Positions 33,332 to 41,317 of a stretch of DNA of 62,352 nt are shown here, in pieces; position 1 is the first letter of the stretch, and every line of letters begins with the position of its first letter. Position numbers and translations under genes: made by a program. Under the pieces are notes generated by a model. That model did no database searches and was not told the DNA's origin. It saw only the letters and a program-made list of their open reading frames with translations. Location of the stretch: assembly GCA_011523785.1 (NCBI GenBank), contig WTFW01000193.1:1-62352 (forward strand), in the 5' to 3' direction. The DNA is from Chloroflexota bacterium (lineage in GTDB: Bacteria; Chloroflexota; UBA11872).

Positions 33332-34705
33332 CTAAGCGGCCTTATCTGTCCTGGCCAAATGCGCGACCGGGGTGTCCAGTCCGGCTGCAAGCGCGCCATG
33401 CAGCACGGCTGACGCCAGCTCGGCATCGACCGGTTCGGTGGCTGCCAGAAATTTCGCCTGGAGTTCGGCGTCGCTGAGTGGTCGTCGGGGGTCGCCGCGC
33501 GGGTCCTCGACCAAGACTCGTCGCACTTCGCCGGCAACGGATTCCGCCGTCAATTCGCAACCCCAGCGCTGGGGATAGGCCCGGTCCAGTCCGGCGTGGC
33601 TCGCAACCTCGATGCGGTCAGCCATGCGCAGCACCTCAGTGTCCGAGAGATGCGGTTCGTCGAAGCGATCAGGCGTGGGCGGTCCGTGCACCAGGGCCTG
33701 GGCCGCGACGAAGTAGACGCTGAATTGGGCGTCCACGCGGTTGGTCGGGCGCCGCTTGGGAGCAGCCGGCTCGGCAACGATGGTTCCGCCACCCGGCAAT
33801 ACGCTGACGGTTACGCGGTGGAGGTCGTCCGGCCGGAAGCCGTTGCTCACTCGGACTTCGCGGCAGGCATCGATTACCGGATGGATGTAGCGACAGCAGG
33901 CGTAGGGCTTGATGGCGACATCGAGCAGGGCTGGATGATCCGGATCCAGTAGTCCCAGGTCTTCGGCTCGCGGTCCGTCGCTGACGGCATCCAGGAGTCC
34001 GTAGGTCCCGGTCAGCGCGTCAGGCGGGCCTGGCGTCCCGACCGCCGCCAAATCGGCGGCGACGACCCCGGCATGGGCGGCCCACCCGGCGTTGAGTCGC
34101 TTGCCGTCACTGCCGTTCTGGACGTAGGCCATTGACCCCGCGGCCATGCCGCCGGCCAGGCCCAGCGCATTGAGAATCCCGTCGGCATCCAGACCCATCG
34201 CGTGCGCCGCTGCCACCGCAGCACCCACGGCGCCCGCGATACCGGTGGGGTGAAACCCGCGGGCATATGTCGCAGGCGCGTTGAGTGCGTCGCCGACCCG
34301 CATCGTGACTTCGTACCCCGCAACACCCGCGGCGAGGAGATCCGCCATCGTGCCGCCGGCGCGCTCCACCACCGCCATCGCGGCCGGCCAGACAACCACG
34401 CCCGGATGCAGCGAGGACACGTTGGTGACGTCGTCGAGCTCCAGGGCATGTGCCGTCATGCCGTTGGCCAGCGCGGCCGTGGACGCCGGAGCGGAGCCGC
34501 GCAACTGAACCGAGGACTCGCCGGGCCCGGCCTGACCCGCATAGGACGCCGCGCGCTCGCCCACCGGCAGGGCGCTGCCGCCGATGAGCACGCCCAGGTA
34601 GTCCAGCAGCAGGCCGCGGGCCCGGGCTTCGACTTCCGGCTGCAGGGCGGCCGGGGAAACGGTGGCCGCAAACTCGGCGAGAGCGCGTGAGGGGTTTTGC
34701 GTCAT
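33332..34705 (-). CDS. MmgE/PrpD family protein
   Basis: 457 residues from ATG 34705 (ATG 34738 is the alternative). The family includes 2-methylcitrate dehydratase and cis-aconitate decarboxylase. LLLDYLGVLIGGS, ANGMTAHALELDDV, HPGVVVWPAAMAV, the GFHPTGIAGAVGAAVAAA helix and CCRYIHPVIDA follow the order of PrpD. The actual substrate is unknown, because many environmental MmgE/PrpD paralogs act on other hydroxy-polycarboxylates. It is downstream of the lipocalin-like gene and the thiamine ABC operon with 52-85 nt gaps. Confidence 0.87.
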   Translation of the reverse strand: MTQNPSRALAEFAATVSPAALQPEVEARARGLLLDYLGVLIGGSALPVGERAASYAGQAGPGESSVQLRGSAPASTAALANGMTAHALELDDVTNVSSLHPGVVVWPAAMAVVERAGGTMADLLAAGVAGYEVTMRVGDALNAPATYARGFHPTGIAGAVGAAVAAAHAMGLDADGILNALGLAGGMAAGSMAYVQNGSDGKRLNAGWAAHAGVVAADLAAVGTPGPPDALTGTYGLLDAVSDGPRAEDLGLLDPDHPALLDVAIKPYACCRYIHPVIDACREVRVSNGFRPDDLHRVTVSVLPGGGTIVAEPAAPKRRPTNRVDAQFSVYFVAAQALVHGPPTPDRFDEPHLSDTEVLRMADRIEVASHAGLDRAYPQRWGCELTAESVAGEVRRVLVEDPRGDPRRPLSDAELQAKFLAATEPVDAELASAVLHGALAAGLDTPVAHLARTDKAA

Positions 34706-34790
34706 GCCCACAAGCTCAACTGCGCGTGGCTCGACCATGATGCCAAGCCTCGTCCCAGGCGTGGCGGCGTCGAACCTCGCTTCCGACCGG

Positions 34791-35225
34791 TCAGTCGCGA
34801 GGCGCCGCCCGTTCCCACTGGAGCCGCCCCGAACGCGACATGCCGTGGATGACCATAGGCGGGGTCGTCAAGAGCAGCTCATCACCGTTGAGCTGAATGA
34901 ACCTCGTCTGCTCCGTGCCAACGCGATTGGGATAGAACGCCGTCTGGATCTTGTGAATCACCCGGTCTCCCAGGAACTCATACCGGCCGGCGTAGGCAAT
35001 GAACGTGCTGGCCGCCTCCAGCTTCTCCTCATCAGTGCCGCCCAGAATGTCGTTCGACGCAAAGTTGGCCCGGCCGCCGGCCATGATGAGGACGGACATG
35101 TAGCCGTCGGCCGTGTACATGATGTAGCCCGAGGCGTCCTCGCCCAACGGGTACGACACCTCATCCCCCGCGTGGGCCTCGTAAGTCACGAGCCGCCAGG
35201 CGCCGACCAGCGGGTTTGGGTTCAT
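34791..35225 (-). CDS. Lipocalin-like domain protein
   Basis: 144 residues from ATG 35225. The sequence LVGAWRLVTYEA, SGYIMYTADGYMSVLIM, FIAYAGRYEFLGDRVIH and RFIQLNGDELLLTTPP is the bacterial lipocalin-like barrel (Lipocalin_5). Its members are small ligand-binding or enzyme-accessory proteins. No signal peptide, so probably cytoplasmic. It lies 48 nt after the thiamine-type ABC ATPase gene, and could be cotranscribed with it. Confidence 0.8.
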   Translation of the reverse strand: MNPNPLVGAWRLVTYEAHAGDEVSYPLGEDASGYIMYTADGYMSVLIMAGGRANFASNDILGGTDEEKLEAASTFIAYAGRYEFLGDRVIHKIQTAFYPNRVGTEQTRFIQLNGDELLLTTPPMVIHGMSRSGRLQWERAAPRD

Positions 35226-35273
35226 GGCTCCATCTCCATCGCTTCGCTGGTCGGCCATCTTGCCAATCCGGCG

Positions 35274-36047
35274 CTAGGCCGTGTCAGCCAGCAAGGCGTC
35301 CAGCAAGCGCTGCTTGAGCGCCGCAAAGCCGGCTGTTCCACGCATGTCGCGCGTCCGGGGCCTGGGCAGGTCAACGGCCAGGTCGAGCTGAATACTCCCG
35401 GGGCGTCGCGACATGACGTAGACGCGATCCGAGAGCCAGAGGGCTTCCTCGACGTCGTGGGTGACAAAGAGCACCGCCGCCTTGAGCCGCTCCCAGACGT
35501 CGAGCAGCCATTCCTGGAGCGCAGCGCGCGTCAGTGCATCGAGCGCGCCGAATGGCTCATCAAGCAGCAGGATTTCTCGCTCGAGCAGCACCGTGCGCAG
35601 CAGGGCCGCGCGCTGCCGCATGCCGCCCGAGAGTGTGTGCGGCAATGCGTCGGCAAAGCCCTCAAGACCGAATGAGGGCAGGAGTGACTGCGCGCGCTTG
35701 CGCGCCACGGCGCGGTCGCCGCCGCCGACCTCGGCGCCCAGCGTGGCGTTGTCCAGCAGCGAGCGCCAGGGCAGCAGCAGATCGCGCTGCGGCATGTAGG
35801 CTACGCGACCCGGCGAAACGTCGGTCTCAGCCGCGATTTCGATGGCGCCGTCCGTCGGAGCCTCGAGGCCCGCGATCAGTCCCAACAGGGTGCTCTTGCC
35901 GCACCCGCTGGGACCGACCAGCGAGACGAACTCGCCTCGGCCGACTTCCATGCTCACCTCGCGCAACGCACGGAGAGAGTGCCCGCCATTCGAGGCATAC
36001 GTCTTGGAAACGCCGGACAGCCGCAAGACCGGCGGTCCAACGCCCAT
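35274..36047 (-). CDS. thiZ: ABC transporter ATP-binding protein (thiamine/precursor uptake)
   Basis: Nitrate/sulfonate/taurine-class ABC ATPase, 257 residues. Walker A GPSGCGKST, Q-loop YMPQRDLLLPWRSL, signature LSGGMRQRAAL, Walker B ILLLDEPFGALD, H-loop FVTHDVEEALW. Because it ends the TPP-riboswitch operon with a permease, an NMT1/ThiY-like binding protein and a thiamine-binding small protein, the likely role is import of a thiamine pyrimidine precursor. The specific precursor is inferred from context. It starts 6 nt after the binding protein stop. Confidence 0.88.
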   Translation of the reverse strand: MGVGPPVLRLSGVSKTYASNGGHSLRALREVSMEVGRGEFVSLVGPSGCGKSTLLGLIAGLEAPTDGAIEIAAETDVSPGRVAYMPQRDLLLPWRSLLDNATLGAEVGGGDRAVARKRAQSLLPSFGLEGFADALPHTLSGGMRQRAALLRTVLLEREILLLDEPFGALDALTRAALQEWLLDVWERLKAAVLFVTHDVEEALWLSDRVYVMSRRPGSIQLDLAVDLPRPRTRDMRGTAGFAALKQRLLDALLADTA

Positions 36048-36053
36048 TGGCAG

Positions 36054-37046
36054 CTAGCTGTTCCGGATGAAGCTGTTGTCCATCGCGTCGCCCGTGTTAA
36101 TCACCCGCGACTGCAAGCCGTTTTGGACCATCCAGTTGGAGTAGGCGTCCCAGACCGACTGCGACTGGTCACCCCAACGGTCGGCGCCCTCGGCATAGCG
36201 AGCACTCAGCCACGGCTGACTCAGGCGCACCAGATCCGCGTTGATGCCTTCCGCATTCGCGATCAGGATTTCGGCCCCATCCTCCGGGTATCTGATCGCA
36301 TAGTCGTAGCCACGCTTCACCGCCCGCGTCCAGCGCTGGACCACGTCGGGCCGATCGGCAATCAACTGTTCACCGGTGACGAAGACCGGCGTGTAGTAGT
36401 CCGGCACGCAGTCCAGGTCCACCATCCGTACGAAGTTCAACTCGATACCGCGCAACTGGGCCTCGATGCCGGTCCAACCCTCGAAGATCCAGACGAAATC
36501 GACGTCGCCGCGCTCCCAGGCCACGAACGGGTCGGTGAAGCCGATATCCACAAACTCGATCTGGTTCACGTCGCCGCCGTCACATTCCATGAGCGACGTG
36601 AGCACCTGGCGCTCGACGTCGGAGCCAAAAGCCCCGTACTTCTTGCCTTCGAAGTCCTTGGGCCGGCGAATGCGACGGTCGACCGGCGAAGCGAAGCCTG
36701 ACGAGTTGTGCTGGATAACCGCCGCAATGGAAACCACCGGCACATCCTCAACGCGCGCCAGGGTGACGGCTTCCTGATAGCTGACACCAAAGCTGGCCGC
36801 GCCGGAGCCCACGGCGGCCTCGACGCCAGCCGTGCCGGGCTCCACGATCGTGACGTCAAGCTCCTCCTCCGCGAAGTAGCCGTTGGCCTGCGCCACGTAG
36901 AGGCCGGTGTGGTTGGTGTTGGGCACCCAGTCAAGCATCACCGTGACGCCGGCCGGACCGGACGATGCTTCGCCGCAAGCGCTGAGCAGCGGAATCGCCG
37001 CCGCCGCGCCGAGGGCGCCTAGAGCGCGCCGTCGTGTGAGCTTCAT
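36054..37046 (-). CDS. thiY: ABC substrate-binding lipoprotein, ThiY/NMT1-like
   Basis: 330 residues from ATG 37046, overlapping the permease stop by 4 nt. The N-terminus KLTRRRALGALGAAAAIPL has paired arginines followed by a lipobox LSAC at about 23, so a lipoprotein possibly exported by Tat. The mature domain is periplasmic-binding-protein type II of the NMT1/ThiY family: VMLDWVPNTNHTGLYVAQAN, GSGAASFGVSYQEAV, DFEGKKYGAFGSDVE. The LDWVPNTNHTG motif is typical of pyrimidine (HMP/FAMP) binders. A longer open frame reaches into the permease but is not real. Confidence 0.9.
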   Translation of the reverse strand: MKLTRRRALGALGAAAAIPLLSACGEASSGPAGVTVMLDWVPNTNHTGLYVAQANGYFAEEELDVTIVEPGTAGVEAAVGSGAASFGVSYQEAVTLARVEDVPVVSIAAVIQHNSSGFASPVDRRIRRPKDFEGKKYGAFGSDVERQVLTSLMECDGGDVNQIEFVDIGFTDPFVAWERGDVDFVWIFEGWTGIEAQLRGIELNFVRMVDLDCVPDYYTPVFVTGEQLIADRPDVVQRWTRAVKRGYDYAIRYPEDGAEILIANAEGINADLVRLSQPWLSARYAEGADRWGDQSQSVWDAYSNWMVQNGLQSRVINTGDAMDNSFIRNS

Positions 37047-37819
37047 GTTTGAGCCTCCTCCGTTCGAACGTATATCCAGGGCGCAATCCAGCGCCCAACG
37101 ACATCGACAGCTAGAAACGCGGCAACGCTCAAGACCGCAATGACCGCGATGACCGCAAAGACGCGCGCGGTCTGGAAGGAACTGGACGCGCGCAGCATGT
37201 AGAGACCGAGCCCCTGGCTGGCGCCAACCCATTCGCCGATGACCGCCGCGATGACGCTGTAGCTGGCGGCAATCTTCATACCGCTGAGCAGCGCCGGGAT
37301 CGCCGACGGCAGCTTCACCTTGCTGAATACTTGCCGGCGGCTTCCGCCCATCGAGCGCACGAGGGCCTGCATGTCCGGGTCGGCGTTGCGCAGACCGCCC
37401 GCCAGGCTGACCGCGATGGGAAAGAAGCAGGCGAGGGCGACGATCAGGATCTTGGGCGTGATGCCGAAGCCGAACCAGATAGCCAGCAACGGCGCCAGGG
37501 CAAAGATTGGAATCGTCTGCGAGGTCACCAACAGCGGGGACAACGCGCGCCGGGCAAGGCCCGACTGGTCGATCAGTGTGGCAACCGCGAATGCCAGAAC
37601 CAGCGCTGCGCCGTAGCCGACGGACGCTTCCAAGAGCGTGCGGGCCGTGTGTGGCGCCAGTTGCGGGAGCGATTCCGCGAACTCGACCACAATCACCGTC
37701 GGGCTCGGCAGCAGCCATTCCGGAACGGCGGCCAGCCGGGCAACCAACTCCCAGATGCCGACCAGCGCCGCCAGAACCACAAGCGCCGGAGCGATCCGTG
37801 CGAAGCGGCTTCGGTTCAT
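37043..37819 (-). CDS. thiX: ABC transporter permease, ThiX/SsuC type
   Basis: 258 residues with six membrane helices. The conserved cytoplasmic EAA loop (QALVRSMGGSRRQVFSKVKL with PSAIPALLSGMKIAAS following) contacts the ATPase. LLPSPTVIVVEF is the usual N-terminal periplasmic segment. The start overlaps the upstream thiamine-binding gene stop by 4 nt, and the end overlaps thiY, so the four genes form one translationally coupled unit. Confidence 0.9.
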   Translation of the reverse strand: MNRSRFARIAPALVVLAALVGIWELVARLAAVPEWLLPSPTVIVVEFAESLPQLAPHTARTLLEASVGYGAALVLAFAVATLIDQSGLARRALSPLLVTSQTIPIFALAPLLAIWFGFGITPKILIVALACFFPIAVSLAGGLRNADPDMQALVRSMGGSRRQVFSKVKLPSAIPALLSGMKIAASYSVIAAVIGEWVGASQGLGLYMLRASSSFQTARVFAVIAVIAVLSVAAFLAVDVVGRWIAPWIYVRTEEAQT

Positions 37820-38121
37820 TCGGTGGTTTGGTTCCGATAGGGCGCGACGCGCTCGCGCATCGTGTCCAGCCCGCTGGGCCGCTCCAGCAGGCGGATATTG
37901 CTCTGGATCGCGTCGGCGCCTTTGGCGATGGCCGCGCGATGGGCGTCGATCGCAACCTGCATCAACTCGCCAGCGTCGTCGCCCTCGATGGTCGTTTCCA
38001 GCGATCCGACTTCGTAGTTGAAACCAGCCTGCTGGATCAACTCGATGGCCGCGTTGATCGGTTCCAGGTCGTCGCAGCCGGCCAGCGACTGCACTTGAAT
38101 TGCCAGCGTTGCTCGTGGCAT
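37816..38121 (-). CDS. Thiamine-binding protein of the MTH1187/YkoF type
   Basis: 101 residues from ATG 38121, with GAGGAGG 6 nt upstream; another ATG two codons earlier directly abuts the Shine-Dalgarno. ATLAIQVQSL, FNYEVGSLETTIEGD and AIDAHRAAIAKGADAIQSNIR correspond to the ferredoxin-like alpha/beta sandwich of MTH1187/YkoF (DUF77) that binds thiamine or its pyrimidine. It is the first gene after the TPP riboswitch and may act as a cytoplasmic carrier or sensor for the imported compound. Confidence 0.85.
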   Translation of the reverse strand: MPRATLAIQVQSLAGCDDLEPINAAIELIQQAGFNYEVGSLETTIEGDDAGELMQVAIDAHRAAIAKGADAIQSNIRLLERPSGLDTMRERVAPYRNQTTE

Positions 38122-38132
38122 CGCCATCCTCC

Positions 38133-38175
38133 TCAAGAACGACGAAATCCGCGGGTTGCCGTGCAACCTGCGGAT
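38133..38175 (-). terminator. Intrinsic terminator, expression platform of the TPP riboswitch
   Basis: On the minus strand ATCCGC-A-GGTTG / CAACC-C-GCGGAT forms an 11-bp stem with one mismatch and a 5-nt loop (38175-38147). A U-rich stretch TTTCGTCGTTCTT follows. It lies between the aptamer and the first start codon, so TPP binding would be expected to favour termination. Confidence 0.75.
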
Positions 38176-38186
38176 CTGCCCAAGCC

Positions 38187-38280
38187 TGTTCCCTACGCTG
38201 GCATTACCCAGATCAGGTTCCACGGGTCGGTGACGGCGTTGGTCACCTTCTCAGCCGGGCTAGCCCCCGGCTCCCCCACG
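38187..38280 (-). promoter_or_regulatory. TPP riboswitch (THI element)
   Basis: The minus strand contains the thi-box blocks in correct order: GGGGGAGCC, then GGCTGAGA, a variable P3 arm, GGAACCTGATCTGGGTAATG and CCAGCGTAGGGAA. The CUGAGA and CCUGAUC...UAAUGCC...GCGUAGGGA elements are the pyrimidine- and pyrophosphate-binding cores. It precedes a four-gene thiamine/precursor uptake operon and lies 75 nt after the thiamine pyrophosphokinase gene. Confidence 0.95.
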
Positions 38281-38355
38281 ATTCAGTTGTTGGGGCTCGT
38301 CGCAACGCGAGCCGTTACGTCATGCACCTAACGCTCGCACGCGCAAATTGACCTG

Positions 38356-39021
38356 TCAATTGCGGGACGAACCGTACTCGTGCACCAGCAGCAACATGCC
38401 TGAGCCGACCTGCAGCGTCGCTGTTGAGCCGGTGAGTTCATTGCTGACGCCGAGGCTTGTTCCGACCTCCAGGCTACGGCCGTCAAGCTCGTAGGCCAGG
38501 CCGCTGGAGTGGATGGTCTCCACGGGTCCGCCGACCGCCAGCAGGGTCACGATGTCGCCCGCCTGACCATGTATCTCGGCTCGATCAGTCAGCAGCCGGA
38601 CATCGCGGCAACCGTCGGCCAGCACCACATCGCGGTCTCGCCAGTTCGGGTTGGCGAGCAGCAAGACGCTGGCCAGTTCGTGGTCGAGGCGGGCGCCGCC
38701 GAAGGCGCCCACGACCACGATGCGCTCGGGGTCGGCTTCCAGCGCGGTCCGCATCGCCAGCTCGGCGTCGGTGGCGTCCTTGGCGGTGGGAAACCGGCGG
38801 ATTTTCACGTCCGGATTGGCCGCCCGCGCCTGGGCGAACCCCGCCTCGCCCAGTGAGTCGCCGTCGCCCACGATGACGTCGCAGATCCCGCCGGCCGCCG
38901 TCACCGCCCCCGCCCCGCCGTCGGCGGCGACGACTCGATCCGCCGTGGCTAGCTGCTGAGCGAGAAACGCCGGGTCGATGTCGCCGTTCAGCACCACCAG
39001 CACCGTCAGGCCGGAGCCCAC
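38356..39021 (-). CDS. thiN: Thiamine pyrophosphokinase
   Basis: 221 residues. Transfers pyrophosphate from ATP to thiamine to make TPP. RVVAADGGAGAV, the DVIVGDGDSL acidic metal motif, FPTAKDATDAELAM and the VVGAFGGARLDHELA segment match the TPK catalytic domain, and the C-terminal beta barrel (SSGLAYELDGRSLEVGTSLG) is the thiamine-binding domain. It sits upstream of, and in the same direction as, the TPP-riboswitch operon; its own expression is not under that riboswitch. It begins 15 nt after the preceding binding-protein gene. Confidence 0.92.
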   Translation of the reverse strand: MGSGLTVLVVLNGDIDPAFLAQQLATADRVVAADGGAGAVTAAGGICDVIVGDGDSLGEAGFAQARAANPDVKIRRFPTAKDATDAELAMRTALEADPERIVVVGAFGGARLDHELASVLLLANPNWRDRDVVLADGCRDVRLLTDRAEIHGQAGDIVTLLAVGGPVETIHSSGLAYELDGRSLEVGTSLGVSNELTGSTATLQVGSGMLLLVHEYGSSRN

Positions 39022-39036
39022 GCGACGCCCTCCGGT

Positions 39037-41235
39037 CTACAGATCCGTTCGGTAGACGTAGCGAACATCCCAGAGTCCGAACAGCGTGGGCGTCAGGTTG
39101 CCAAACACATTGCGCACGGCAGTAAGCCGCTCCGAGTGCGTCGTGTAGATCACGGGCACGTTGTCAGCCACAATCTCCTGCGCCTCGTGGTAAAGCCGAA
39201 CGCGCTGCTCGTGATCCAGCTCCTGGCTGCCCCGAATGAACAGGGAGTCGATGTCGGCCTCCCAGGTCGTGGCCGGTTCGGACTGGTTCGGGTTCCAGAG
39301 ATGCAGCGCCTCGCCGCTGTGCCAGAGCGCGATGCTGAAGTGGGGTTCCGAACTGCCGCCGAAGCCAATCAGGATCGATTCCCAACTGTAGCTAGTGGTC
39401 AACTGGTCGACGAGCTCGCCGAAGTCAATCACCTCAATGTCGCCCTGAATGCCGATGCTGGTAAGACCGTCCTGGATGATCTCCAGCACTCGGAGGCGAA
39501 CTTCATTGCGCGAGTTGGTCGTCAACCTGAACCTGATGTTGTTGCCGGCGTAGTCCTCGCGGATGCCGTCACCGTCCCCATCCATCCAGCCCAGGCCGTC
39601 AAGGATGGCGTTGGCCTCTTCGATGTCGTATTCGTAGCGCTGCACGTTCGGGTTGTGGAAGTCGCCCGCGGCCGGACTGACGAAGGCCCACTGCGGGTAG
39701 CCCAATCCATGATTGACATCGCGGATGATGGCGTTCTTGTCCACCGCATGCGCCACGGCCTGCCTGAATCGCGTGTTCTCGAACCAGCGCAGCTTTTCGG
39801 GCGCCACGAACGGCTCACCGGACTCGGCGTCGCTGCCAGGGTTCACGTTGAAGACGAGGAATCTCGAACCGAACGCTGGCCCGCGACTGTAGAGCGTGAA
39901 GTTCTCCTCCCCCTGTAACGGATCGAGCGTCGCGAACTCCTCGCCCAGCACGCCGTGGACGTCCGTCTCACCCGACCGGAACATCGGAAGTTCATCAGCC
40001 AGGCCGTCGACGATTTCGTACCTGACCTCCTCCAGGTATGGCAGCCGGTTCCCGGCGCTGTCGGTGAGCCAGTAGTTGGGGTTGCGCCGCAGGACGATGC
40101 GCTCATCGTGCTCGAGGACTGCAATGGTGAAAGGACCTGTGCCGATGATCTCGGTCGGGTCGGTGTCGATGCCCCAGACCGAATTAAATGTCCCGTCGTC
40201 CACGTGCGGTTCGAGGATATGCCGGGGATATATAGCGTTGCCCATGGAACGCAAGAAGGGCGCAAATGGCACGGGCAGTACGAACTGGACGGTGTAGTCG
40301 TCGATGGTGCTGACGGTCATGCGCTCTTCGCGCCACGAGGCGGACTCCTCGTCGAAGACCCGGAATGTGAAGGAGGCGCGATCACCGGTCGGGAGGTCGT
40401 CGTTGTAGATGACGCGATTGAAGGTGAAGTCCACGTCGTGAGCCGTAAACGGCTGGCCGTCATGCCAACTCACGTCCCGACGCAGGTGGAACGTCCAGGT
40501 CAGCCCGTCGTCCGAGTGCTCCCAGGATTGCGCCAGACTCGGCTCGACCTGGTTGTTCAGCCAGGAGGTCTCGGTGAGCCCCTCGAACAGATAGCCGAGG
40601 ATTCCGGTTGAGGACGAGTCGTTGGCCAGGGCCAGGTTCAAGGTCAGCGGTCCGCCGATGGTGGAATAGGTGACGCTCCCACCCGGCGTGCCCACGGTGT
40701 ATTCGAAGGCCTCGGCATTGGCTTGCAATTCGGCGACGGTCGCGCTGCGAGGCCCGGGTGCGGTGTCGGCAGCGGGCGGTGCGACCAGTGGAGTGGTGGC
40801 GTATGCCCACGCCTCGGCCGTCTGATCGCTGTCGGCTCCGAAGGTCTGAACCAGCGGGCCGGGCAGATCGTCGGCGGTCACCGTGTAAGAGGTGAGCACG
40901 ATCAGGGATTCGTGGGTCGCCAGGTCGCCCAACTGCAACGGCGGGTAGCCCGCGTAGTTCGGTGTGGGGCGATCCGTCTGGTATGGGTAGTGCAGCAGGA
41001 AGAGACCGGTCAGCATGGCGCCGCCGGTGTTCGAGATTCGGACCCTGCAGTCCAGGGTGTCGTCGGGCGCTGCCGACGCACCGTCGCAGGTGGCGCTGAC
41101 TGACAGGCCCGGCGCGCCGGAGTGCGACGCGGCCGCGTTCGACGGGCTCACAACCAGGGCTGCCACCGCAGCGAGAACTGCCAGGATGACGGCAAGACGG
41201 GTTAAACGGAATCGGGTCACACGGGTAGCAGACAT
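39037..41235 (-). CDS. ABC substrate-binding protein, family 5, with N-terminal beta-sandwich
   Basis: 732 residues from ATG 41235. A signal peptide (LAVILAVLAAVAALVVSPSNA) has no lipobox cysteine. Residues of about 35-110 resemble a CARDB/DUF11-like secreted beta-sandwich (SATCDGASAAPDDTLDCRVRI; ISNTGGAMLTGL). A spacer leads into a full SBP_bac_5 domain (LNNQVEPSLAQSWEHSDDGL; TWTFHLRRDVSWHDGQPFTA; ending near PVIYTTHSERL). This domain binds oligopeptides, nickel or other solutes for ABC import. No permease or ATPase genes are adjacent. The N-terminal fusion is unusual. Confidence 0.85.
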   Translation of the reverse strand: MSATRVTRFRLTRLAVILAVLAAVAALVVSPSNAAASHSGAPGLSVSATCDGASAAPDDTLDCRVRISNTGGAMLTGLFLLHYPYQTDRPTPNYAGYPPLQLGDLATHESLIVLTSYTVTADDLPGPLVQTFGADSDQTAEAWAYATTPLVAPPAADTAPGPRSATVAELQANAEAFEYTVGTPGGSVTYSTIGGPLTLNLALANDSSSTGILGYLFEGLTETSWLNNQVEPSLAQSWEHSDDGLTWTFHLRRDVSWHDGQPFTAHDVDFTFNRVIYNDDLPTGDRASFTFRVFDEESASWREERMTVSTIDDYTVQFVLPVPFAPFLRSMGNAIYPRHILEPHVDDGTFNSVWGIDTDPTEIIGTGPFTIAVLEHDERIVLRRNPNYWLTDSAGNRLPYLEEVRYEIVDGLADELPMFRSGETDVHGVLGEEFATLDPLQGEENFTLYSRGPAFGSRFLVFNVNPGSDAESGEPFVAPEKLRWFENTRFRQAVAHAVDKNAIIRDVNHGLGYPQWAFVSPAAGDFHNPNVQRYEYDIEEANAILDGLGWMDGDGDGIREDYAGNNIRFRLTTNSRNEVRLRVLEIIQDGLTSIGIQGDIEVIDFGELVDQLTTSYSWESILIGFGGSSEPHFSIALWHSGEALHLWNPNQSEPATTWEADIDSLFIRGSQELDHEQRVRLYHEAQEIVADNVPVIYTTHSERLTAVRNVFGNLTPTLFGLWDVRYVYRTDL

Positions 41236-41317
41236 TCCGGGGTTCAACTGCTTCCGATCGGCACGGGCGCCAACGTCATGTATCAGCATATGACTGTCAA
41301 GCGCGCTTGCGGCGGCT

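Noticed and set aside
36054-37955. 633-codon frame as a fusion of permease region and binding protein
   Set aside because: The upstream part is an out-of-frame reading of the permease gene; a clear signal peptide and ATG at 37046 define the true gene.
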